From: JAABRB01 sp041617635
GTDB taxonomy: Bacteria > Pseudomonadota > Gammaproteobacteria > Burkholderiales > SG8-39
DNA: 64,000 nt
NCBI GenBank assembly: GCA_041617635.1
Contig: JBFJOO010000001.1
Location: forward strand, 1 to 64,000
Direction: 5' to 3'
The notes under the pieces were generated by a model. The model was given only the letters and a program-made list of their open reading frames with translations, was not told the origin of the DNA and made no database searches. Of this stretch, positions 8,021-14,787 are shown in pieces (position 1 is the first letter of the stretch; each line of letters starts with the position of its first letter). The translations under genes and the position numbers were made by a program.

Positions 8021-9313
8021 ATGAACAACGCCAGCGAGCTGCTGAGCCGCCTTCGCACGGCGGGCGTCGAGCCCGGCGATCCGGAGGACATCCGGCTCAA
8101 GAAGCAGCTGCTCATGTTCGCGATGGCGCTCACCATCGCGGTGCCGATCGTGTGGGTGGCGGTCTATCGCCTGTTCGGGGTGACGATCTCGACGACGCTG
8201 CCGATCCTGTATCTCCTCCTTTCGCTCGCGAACCTCGGCGTCTACCTCGTCTCGCAGAATTTCGGCCGCTGGCGCCTGCTCCAGCTCGGTCTCTTCCTCT
8301 TCTATCCCTTCGTGCAGCAGCTCTCGATGGGCGACTTCATCACTGCGAGCGGCTACATGCTGTGGGGGCTGCTGGCGCCGGTCGGCGCGATTCTGCTCTA
8401 CAGCGCGCGCGACTCGATACCCTGGTTCTTCGGTTACGCGATGCTGATCGTCATGGCCGCAGGCCTCGACTACCAGCTGGTCGAGTCGTCCACCACGGCG
8501 GCGCGCGTCCCCGCCAAGGTGAGCGTCGTCTTCTTCGCCCTCAACTTCTTCGCAATCTCGAGCCTTGTCTATGCGCTCCTGCGCTCGGCCTCGTCGGAAC
8601 GCGAGAAATCCAAGGCGCGCCTCGAGGAGGCCCACCGGCTGCTGCAGACCGAGCAGGAGCGCTCCGAGCGGCTGCTGCTGAATATCCTTCCCGGCCCGGT
8701 GGCCGAGCGGCTGAAGCAGGAAGACGGCACGATCGCCGACGGGTTCGCTGACGTAACGGTGATGTTCGCCGACATCGTGAACTTCACGAACATCGCGGAG
8801 GGCATGTCGCCGAACCAGATCTTCGCGATGCTGAACAAGGTTTTCTCCTCGTTCGATTCGCTCGCGGAAAAGTACGGCCTGGAAAAGATCAAGACCATCG
8901 GCGATGCCTACATGGTTGCCGGGGGACTGGACGACGGCGACGCCCGCAACTACTCCGAGTCGATCGCCAACATGGCGCTCGAGATGCGTGAGCTGCTTGC
9001 CAACGACCTCACGGTCAACGATCAGCGCGTCGCGATCCGGATGGGCATCGGCACCGGGCCGGTCGTCGCGGGAGTCGTGGGCAAGAAGAAGTTCATCTAC
9101 GACCTGTGGGGCGACACCGTCAATCTCGCGAGCCGCATCACGGCCGAGAGCGTTCCAGGCATGATCCAGGTCGACGTGATCACGTACCGCCGCTTGCGCA
9201 ACCGCTTCGAGTTCGAGGCGCCCCAGACGGTCTATCTCAAGGGCAAGGGCGACACGGCCATCTACCGCCTGCTGGGTCGCAAGACCGAGATCGATCAAGA
9301 AGCCGCCGCGTAG
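8021..9313 (+). CDS. Membrane-bound class III adenylate cyclase
   Basis: Makes cAMP from ATP. Residues about 30-185 form some six transmembrane helices. A charged signalling helix follows (about 190-220, SEREKSKARLEEAHRLL), then the class III catalytic domain. All key residues are visible: metal Asp251 (FADIVNFTN) and Asp295 (IGDAY), adenine-selecting Lys291 (IKTIGD) and Asp361 (YDLWGD), and transition-state Asn368 and Arg372 (NLASR). The Lys/Asp pair points to adenylate rather than guanylate cyclase. An upstream ATG at 7958 would add 21 residues without membrane or domain sequence; neither start has a good ribosome site. It lies between prepilin genes and converges with a histidine kinase 11 bp away. 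Confidence 0.88.
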   Translation: MNNASELLSRLRTAGVEPGDPEDIRLKKQLLMFAMALTIAVPIVWVAVYRLFGVTISTTLPILYLLLSLANLGVYLVSQNFGRWRLLQLGLFLFYPFVQQLSMGDFITASGYMLWGLLAPVGAILLYSARDSIPWFFGYAMLIVMAAGLDYQLVESSTTAARVPAKVSVVFFALNFFAISSLVYALLRSASSEREKSKARLEEAHRLLQTEQERSERLLLNILPGPVAERLKQEDGTIADGFADVTVMFADIVNFTNIAEGMSPNQIFAMLNKVFSSFDSLAEKYGLEKIKTIGDAYMVAGGLDDGDARNYSESIANMALEMRELLANDLTVNDQRVAIRMGIGTGPVVAGVVGKKKFIYDLWGDTVNLASRITAESVPGMIQVDVITYRRLRNRFEFEAPQTVYLKGKGDTAIYRLLGRKTEIDQEAAA

Positions 9314-9324
9314 GCGGCGCGGCG

Positions 9325-11070
9325 TCAACTCGCGCCAGCCGCAATCGGGGTTCCCGGCTGGCGCGAAGTTCCCCGCCCCAGATCGCCGGCGAGCTCGAAG
9401 CACACGTTGCCCTGTTCGTTGGCGGCGATCCGAAAGCTGAACCCGAGCAGTTCCGCCTGGCGCCCGACCTGGTAGAGCCCGATTCCGTAGCCGGTGTCCG
9501 ACGGCACGGGACCGCGGAGCAGTCCCGCAAGCACCTCCCGCACGACCGGCCGGCCGCTATCGCAGACTGTCAGCGAGACCGAGTCGGCGATGTCGAAGGT
9601 GACGCGCACCCGGACGCTGGGATCGAGCTTGCGCTTCTCCAGCGCGTTCTGAATCATGTTGTCGGCGGCCCCGTCGAACAGATCCTTCGGCAGCAGGATG
9701 CCCTCCGCGAGCGCGCCAAGCTGGAAATCCACGCCGCGGATCTGGTACGCCTTCTGCACCCCCTCCCACCAGGCATCCGCCCGGACGAAGCGCCCGGTCT
9801 CCACCTGCGGCCGCTGCAGCTTGTCGATCGTGTGCCGGAGCCGCTGGGTCACGGTCGGCAGGTGCTTGCGGATCAGCGTCTGCAGCCCCTCCGGATTGCC
9901 GTCCGGGTCGCGCTCGACCGCCGAGCACAGCACGTTCAGCGACTGCAGCAGGTTCTTCACATCGTGCGTCAGCCGGGCGCCGGCCTCGTGGAGGGCCTGC
10001 ACGTAAGTCTGCTGCTTGAGCTTCTGCTCGCGCTGCTTCGCCACGTAGAACTGGCCGAGCAGCTGCCCGAGCAGGTGGAAGTGCCACACGAGCGAGGGGC
10101 TGGGACGATGTCGACTGTAGAGGCGGATCGTGAGCTCGCGTCCGGCGAACTCCACCGAATGCTTCGAGCTCGACCCGAACTCGCCCGCTTCGGACGATGT
10201 ATGCCACGTGCCGCCAGTCACCCAGGGCAGCCCACCGAGACCCGCGCAGGCTTCCTTCAGGAACTGGTCGGGCCGCGACTCGGTCCGCGAGAGCTCGGCG
10301 AGGAAATGCAGCCATTGCTCGAACGGCAGGCCGATCGACAGGAGATAGCGCGAGAACAGCGTCGCGAGTCCGGCAAAGCCCGCCCCGGGGTTCCACGCCA
10401 CGCTTAGAAAGATGAGCACCGCCGCGATCGACAGCAGGCTGTATGAAAGCGCGAGGGGATAGCTCGTCTTGAGGACCGTCATATAGGCGAAGCTGCCCAG
10501 CACCAGCGCTGTCAGAAGCAGGAAAATGAACGACGCATACAGAAAGTCGACGATCTGGGGTTCCGCCGTGTCGGACTCCACCGGCAGCACCGCCATCATC
10601 AGGAACAGGATGGGCAGTCCGTACTGGACGATGACCCGCACCTCGGATGGCAGCGTCCCGGTCGCGAACCCATTCGGCACGATCCACACCAGCAGGAGCG
10701 AGGCGAGGTAGAAGAAGGTCGTCAGGTAGAAGACCCGCAGCCAGCGGGCCTGGAAGAGAAACACCTTGCCGCCGATCACGCCGGCGAGCAGCCCCACCCA
10801 GAGACCGAGCATCCACCAGCTCAGGAAAACGAGGATCGCGATCGTGATGAGGGAGATGAGGATCACCTCGCTCACCTTCAGCCGCTGGCCGCCCTGCATG
10901 AAGGGTTGCCAGATGAAGAAGAGGCCGAGGTGGGCCATCATCATTCCACGCGCCCAGATGTCCTCGGTGCCGCGCATCGCGGCGAGGTGGAGCAGCACCA
11001 GCATCGCGATCAGCAGGAGCCGCCACAGGCGCCCGGTGGCACGGGTGGGGAATTCGAACGTCTTCGTCAT
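9325..11070 (-). CDS. Membrane sensor histidine kinase
   Basis: A 581-aa kinase. The N-terminal 240 or so residues are strongly hydrophobic with about seven or eight membrane helices and no obvious periplasmic sensor domain. A soluble linker follows, then the H-box LTHDVKNLLQSL with phospho-acceptor His369, and an ATPase domain with N-box NMIQNALEK, G1 box CDSGRPV and G2 box GYGIGLYQV. The HDxKN form of the H-box and the overall layout recall PrsK-type kinases of exopolysaccharide/PEP-CTERM systems, but this is only a resemblance. No response regulator gene lies beside it; the partner must be elsewhere. It converges with the cyclase gene on one side and diverges from the ABC-2 permease gene on the other (138 bp). 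Confidence 0.88.
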   Translation of the reverse strand: MTKTFEFPTRATGRLWRLLLIAMLVLLHLAAMRGTEDIWARGMMMAHLGLFFIWQPFMQGGQRLKVSEVILISLITIAILVFLSWWMLGLWVGLLAGVIGGKVFLFQARWLRVFYLTTFFYLASLLLVWIVPNGFATGTLPSEVRVIVQYGLPILFLMMAVLPVESDTAEPQIVDFLYASFIFLLLTALVLGSFAYMTVLKTSYPLALSYSLLSIAAVLIFLSVAWNPGAGFAGLATLFSRYLLSIGLPFEQWLHFLAELSRTESRPDQFLKEACAGLGGLPWVTGGTWHTSSEAGEFGSSSKHSVEFAGRELTIRLYSRHRPSPSLVWHFHLLGQLLGQFYVAKQREQKLKQQTYVQALHEAGARLTHDVKNLLQSLNVLCSAVERDPDGNPEGLQTLIRKHLPTVTQRLRHTIDKLQRPQVETGRFVRADAWWEGVQKAYQIRGVDFQLGALAEGILLPKDLFDGAADNMIQNALEKRKLDPSVRVRVTFDIADSVSLTVCDSGRPVVREVLAGLLRGPVPSDTGYGIGLYQVGRQAELLGFSFRIAANEQGNVCFELAGDLGRGTSRQPGTPIAAGAS

Positions 11071-11208
11071 CGCGGTGGCTGGCCCGGTGCTTGCATCGGT
11101 CCAGCCGAGAATCTACGCTGGGTCGCCGCGGGCGCGCGCCCATGGGACCGAAGAGGTGACCAAAGACGTGACCGAAGGGCGCCGCATGCCATCCTACCCG
11201 CCGAGCTC

Positions 11209-11970
11209 ATGAGCATACTCCCCATCGCCCGCATTACACTGCTGGAGGTCGCGCGCAGCCGGCTCGCCTGGCTGATCGGCGCCGTGCTCCTGGCCAGTCT
11301 CGCCATCGCCGGCTTCCTCCAGCAGGTTGCGGTGATCGAGGCACGCGACATCCAGGCTGCGATTATCGCAGCCCTGCTGCGCGCCTGCGCGGTGTTTTTC
11401 GTGGTCCTGTTCGTGGTGATGAGCGTGGTCCGCGAGCTGAACGACAAGTTCTTCGAGCTGGTGTTGTCCCAGGCCATGCCGCGCTCGAGCTACCTCTTCG
11501 GGAAGTTTCTCGGCGTGGCGGCCGCCGCCGCCGTGATCGCCGTCGTCCTGAGCGTACCCGTCGCGGTCTTTGCCCCCGTCGCACGCGTCCCGGCCTGGAC
11601 CCTCTCGCTTTTCGGGGAGCTGCTCATCATGGCGGCGGTGAGCCTGTTCTGCGTGCTGACGTTCACCCACGTCCTCACTGCGCTGAGCGCCGCCGCCGCC
11701 TTCTATCTCCTCGCCCGCTCGATGGCGGCCCTCCAGATCATTTCGGCGACCTCGGAGCAGAACGTGCTGCTCGCACCGCGGATCGCGGACTGGTTCATCC
11801 AGGGCGTGGCGCTGGTCATGCCCAGGCTCGACCGGATGACGCAGACCGGCTGGCTGATCGACGCCGCCCCGGATGCGGGGGCGCTCGCCGGCGTCCTCGC
11901 CCAAACAGTGATCTACGTCGCCCTCATCCTCGGCGCCGCGCTCTTCGACCTCTACCGTCAGGATCTCTGA
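11209..11970 (+). CDS. ABC-2-type transporter permease subunit
   Basis: A 253-aa integral membrane protein with about six hydrophobic segments, starting MSILPIARITLLEVARSRL. It has the ABC-2 pattern of a first helix pair followed by VVRELNDKFFELVLSQAMPRSSYLFGKFLG, the conserved coupling region. No ATP-binding subunit is adjacent; the next gene, 9 bp downstream, is a soluble or anchored unknown protein, probably in the same transcript. The start is taken where the family N-terminus begins; the frame is open far upstream over the promoter of the divergent kinase. Substrate unknown; a link to the surrounding secretion/pilus genes is only positional. Confidence 0.75.
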   Translation: MSILPIARITLLEVARSRLAWLIGAVLLASLAIAGFLQQVAVIEARDIQAAIIAALLRACAVFFVVLFVVMSVVRELNDKFFELVLSQAMPRSSYLFGKFLGVAAAAAVIAVVLSVPVAVFAPVARVPAWTLSLFGELLIMAAVSLFCVLTFTHVLTALSAAAAFYLLARSMAALQIISATSEQNVLLAPRIADWFIQGVALVMPRLDRMTQTGWLIDAAPDAGALAGVLAQTVIYVALILGAALFDLYRQDL

Positions 11971-11979
11971 GCCGAGGCG

Positions 11980-12690
11980 ATGCGCGTACGGCCGCTGCGT
12001 GATGTTCCGACCTGGGTGAAGCTCACTGCGCTTGCGGGGCTCGCCACCCAGATGATCTGGAGCAGCCTGCAACCCGCCCCGCGCGCGGCGGCCGAGGACC
12101 TGCCGCAGGCGCCGTCGAGCCAAGTCCTGCGACTCGCGGCGCTGGGCGAGCCGATCGCCGCGGCGAAGTTGCTGATGCTCTACATCCAGGCATTCGACTA
12201 TCGTGCCGGATCCCGCATTCCGTATCGTAAGCTCGATTACGACGCCCTGATCGGCTGGCTCGACCGCATCCTGAACCTGGATCCGGGGGGGCAATATCCC
12301 CTCTGGTCGGCCGCGCGACTCTATGCCGAGGTTCCGGACCCGGACCGCCAGCGCAAGATGCTGGACTTCATCTACCGGGAGTACCTCGTCGATCCGAACC
12401 GGCGGTGGCCGTGGCTCGCCCATGCAACGTTCATCGCCAAGCACCAGCTCAAGGATCTACCGCTCGCGCGGCGGTATGCTGTTGCGCTGCAACAAAACAC
12501 CACCGATCCCAACGCCCCGCTCTGGGTCAGGCAGATGGAACCCTTCATCCTCGAGGATATGGGGGAGCTCGAGCTGGCCCGGATACTGATCGGAGGACTG
12601 ATCGCCAGCGGTCAGGTGAAAGACCAGCGCGACGCCGAGCTGCTCAAACAGCGGTTGAAGGCACTCGAAGAGCGCTTGGGAAAGCCGTAA
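11980..12690 (+). CDS. Membrane-anchored helical-repeat (TPR-like) protein, function unknown
   Basis: A 236-aa protein with a short basic N-terminus and one weak hydrophobic segment at about residues 12-30 (VKLTALAGLATQMIWSSL), which may anchor or export it. The rest is helical and rich in paired helices such as GEPIAAAKLLMLYIQAFDY and LPLARRYAVALQQN, consistent with a degenerate TPR solenoid, though no repeat is exact. It follows the ABC-2 permease gene by 9 bp and is likely cotranscribed. A role as an accessory subunit of that transporter is possible but not shown by the sequence. Confidence 0.6.
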   Translation: MRVRPLRDVPTWVKLTALAGLATQMIWSSLQPAPRAAAEDLPQAPSSQVLRLAALGEPIAAAKLLMLYIQAFDYRAGSRIPYRKLDYDALIGWLDRILNLDPGGQYPLWSAARLYAEVPDPDRQRKMLDFIYREYLVDPNRRWPWLAHATFIAKHQLKDLPLARRYAVALQQNTTDPNAPLWVRQMEPFILEDMGELELARILIGGLIASGQVKDQRDAELLKQRLKALEERLGKP

Positions 12691-12789
12691 CGCCCATCGA
12701 CGCTGTCGCTCATCTGACGTTTATGCCGGGATTCCGACGATTTGCTGGCCCGAATCGCGTGATTTTGTGCACAAACCGGGGTTTCGAGC

Positions 12790-12805
12790 GGGCATCGAAG
12801 TTGCT
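12790..12805 (+). promoter_or_regulatory. Candidate sigma-54 (-24/-12) promoter for the prepilin at 12861
   Basis: GGGCAT-N5-TTGCT. It keeps the invariant GG and GC dinucleotides ten bases apart and a perfect TTGC at -12 (12801-12804); GGCA at -24 matches four of the six consensus bases. Transcription would begin near 12815, about 45 nt before the ATG. Major pilin genes in other Proteobacteria are commonly RpoN-dependent, and rpoN is in this window. No activator binding site was identified. Confidence 0.5.
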
Positions 12806-12860
12806 TAATAGCCCCTACCACCCCACCCCGTCTCGGGCGGAAAGTATCAAGGAGCAAATC

Positions 12861-13538
12861 ATGAAAAAGCATGCACGTCAGTCGGGCTTCACCCTGGTCG
12901 AGATCGCCATCGTGCTGGTGATCATCGGGCTGCTGCTCGGCGGCATCCTCAAAGGCCAGGAGATGATCACCCAGGCCCGGATCAAGAACGTCGTCAACGA
13001 CCTGAACGGCATCACCGCAGCCTACTTCTCGTACCAGGACCGGTACAAGGCGCTCCCCGGCGACGACCTCAGCGCCGCGACCCGCTGGGCCGGATTCAGC
13101 GTCGTGGCAGGGACCGGAAACGGACAGATCTCCGGACTCTATATGGATGCGCCGGGAGCAACCCCCCCGACCAACGCGAACGAGTCGCTACTGTTCTGGT
13201 GGCACCTGCGTGCCGCCGGATTCGTCCCCGGGCCGACGGCAGGCCAGGGCGCCTGGTCCCAGCCGACCAATGCGGTGGGTGGCATCCTTGGAGCGCAGAC
13301 TGGCGCGTTTACCGCGACCACCGTCGGCACGCAGCTGACCGGAAACGTCATCTGCACGTCGAACATCCCGGACAAGATCGCGGGGGCGGTCGACACGCAG
13401 CTCGATGACCAGAAATCGACGACCGGCAACGTGCGATCGATGCAGGTCGGCGGCAACGTGACCGCGAACTCCGGAAACCTCGCGGCAAACTACACGGAGA
13501 CCGGCGACCAGCAGTATCTGATGTGCAAGTCGATCTAA
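12861..13538 (+). CDS. Prepilin (type IV pilin-like), paralogue 1
   Basis: A 225-aa pilin-like protein with a 9-residue basic leader ending QSG, then FTLVEIAIVLVIIGLLLGG: Gly -1, Phe +1, Glu +5. The start is well fixed by AAGGAG 6 bp upstream of the ATG. The ectodomain has YFSYQDRYKALPGDD, WWHLRAAGFVPGP, PTNAVGGILGAQ and two Cys in the C-terminal half (VICTSN and the terminal YLMCKSI) that could form the pilin disulfide loop. It is closely related in layout to the gene at 14096. It probably has its own transcript, from the sigma-54-like promoter at 12790 to the hairpin/T-run at 13667. It is larger than GspG-type major pseudopilins (about 140 aa). Confidence 0.85.
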   Translation: MKKHARQSGFTLVEIAIVLVIIGLLLGGILKGQEMITQARIKNVVNDLNGITAAYFSYQDRYKALPGDDLSAATRWAGFSVVAGTGNGQISGLYMDAPGATPPTNANESLLFWWHLRAAGFVPGPTAGQGAWSQPTNAVGGILGAQTGAFTATTVGTQLTGNVICTSNIPDKIAGAVDTQLDDQKSTTGNVRSMQVGGNVTANSGNLAANYTETGDQQYLMCKSI

Positions 13539-13666
13539 CCGATTTGAGGTGACCGCGGGCGCGCACCGCGCCCGCCGCAGCAAACTCGAGTACCTGTCGC
13601 AGACGGCGCAACGCAGCAAGAGATTCGCAAGACCGTCCGACGAGCGAATTGGTTATCGGTGCCACG

Positions 13667-13695
13667 GGCCCGCGCAGTTGCGGGCCTCCTTTTTT
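13667..13695 (+). terminator. Rho-independent terminator after prepilin paralogue 1
   Basis: GGCCCGC, six-base loop, GCGGGCC, then TCC and six T residues. A 7-bp GC-only stem followed by a T-run is a textbook intrinsic terminator. It lies 129 bp beyond the stop codon of the prepilin at 12861 and would end that transcript. Confidence 0.75.
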
Positions 13696-14095
13696 CCGAT
13701 CGGCGAAATTTCGACGCCGGCCGCAATTCATCGCTCCGGGGACCCGTGCTGGGTCCGTGCGAGGGGGCCGATTCTTGCATGCCTGCTTCAGGAAACGCGC
13801 GAGACGCGCCGGGAATCCATGATGGTTACGTCATTACAGTGCGTACCCACTCTCTTCGCACGGCGAAATCTCGTCGCCGATCGTGCCCATGCGTGACTGC
13901 GCGCTTTCTCGAATTCGTGGAATTTTCCCGGTGCCAGCGCGCGTCGTCGTCCACCTAACGCGAGCGCTTTGCTCTAATCGCGTTGCTACGCGGTTTCGTG
14001 GAATTGTTCCGGTGTCGTCGCCGATGGCCTGCCCGCGCGGGCCACCAGCAGTTGCACGGTGGCCGGTCAACGCATGCAGTGCCACCGATCGGAAT
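13696..14095. other. Intergenic region with direct repeats upstream of second prepilin
   Basis: The gap between the two prepilin genes (557 bp in all) holds no convincing gene. After the terminator it contains a 20-bp direct repeat, TTCGTGGAATTTTCCCGGTG at 13914-13933 and the same with two changes at 13995-14014, 81 bp apart. It also has an inverted pair, CGATCGGCG at 13697-13705 and CGCCGATCG at 13874-13882. No clear sigma-70 or sigma-54 promoter was found for the second prepilin; the repeats may be regulator sites. Confidence 0.45.
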
Positions 14096-14764
14096 ATGCT
14101 CATCTCGGGATCTCAGCGCGGGTTCACCCTGGTCGAAATCGCCATGGCGCTCGTCATCGTCACGCTGCTGCTGGGCGGGGTGATGCGCGGCCAGGAGCTC
14201 GTGACGCAAGCGCGCATCCGTGACGTACTGAACGATCTGAGTGGCGTGACGGCCGCCTACAACTTCTATTACGACCGTTACAAGGCCGCGCCGGGCGACG
14301 ACCCGGCCGCCGGAACCCGCTGGAGCCCGTACGGCGCGAAGTCGGGGGGCGGCAACGGCACGATTTCGGGGAAGTACTTCGAGGGCAAGGATCCCAGCAT
14401 CCTCACCGACGGCGACACCGACGAGTCCTCGAAATTCTGGTGGCACCTGCGTCTGGCCGGGTTCATCCACGGCCCTGGCACCGGGCCGGGTGCCACGGCC
14501 CCGCCCACCAATTCCGTGGGCGGCCTCCTCGGCGTGCAGACGACCGGGCTCGGCCTGAGCCGGATCATCGCGTGCGAGTCGAATCTTCCCGCTCGGATCG
14601 CAGGCGTGGTCGACATCCAGATCGATGACGGGCTCCCGAACCGCGGATCGGTGGTGGCCTATGAGCAGTCCACGGCGAACGAAGACGTGATGGGCAAGAC
14701 GCCCAACACGACCGCGTACGACGAGTCCGGGTCGGGCCAGTACGTGATCTGCAAGGCGATCTAG
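14096..14764 (+). CDS. Prepilin (type IV pilin-like), paralogue 2
   Basis: A 222-aa protein with an 9-residue leader ending SQRG, then FTLVEIAMALVIVTLLLGG (Gly -1, Phe +1, Glu +5). The ectodomain repeats the landmarks of paralogue 1 in the same order: YYDRYKAAPGDD, FWWHLRLAGFIHGP, PTNSVGGLLGVQ, a Cys in IIACESN, and the terminal YVICKAI. The two genes therefore arose by duplication. Their leaders and N-terminal helices are also alike, so the products could co-assemble. The start ATG at 14096 gives a normal leader; the frame is open upstream but that stretch is repeat-rich non-coding sequence. Confidence 0.82.
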   Translation: MLISGSQRGFTLVEIAMALVIVTLLLGGVMRGQELVTQARIRDVLNDLSGVTAAYNFYYDRYKAAPGDDPAAGTRWSPYGAKSGGGNGTISGKYFEGKDPSILTDGDTDESSKFWWHLRLAGFIHGPGTGPGATAPPTNSVGGLLGVQTTGLGLSRIIACESNLPARIAGVVDIQIDDGLPNRGSVVAYEQSTANEDVMGKTPNTTAYDESGSGQYVICKAI

Positions 14765-14787
14765 CGCTACGCGCCGCGGGCCTCCAA

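Noticed and set aside
6959..9403. Long minus-strand open frame of 814 codons opposite the prepilin and cyclase genes
   Set aside because: It is antisense to two well-supported genes with clear motifs, and its product is Arg/Asp/Gly/His-rich without domains, as expected for a shadow frame in GC-rich DNA.
9106..10407. Plus-strand open frame of 433 codons opposite the histidine kinase
   Set aside because: It covers the kinase H-box and ATPase boxes on the other strand; its own translation shows no domain.
14096..14130. A sigma-54 promoter directly upstream of the second prepilin
   Set aside because: TTGC motifs occur upstream (for example near 14051) but none has GG ten bases before the GC, which is essential.
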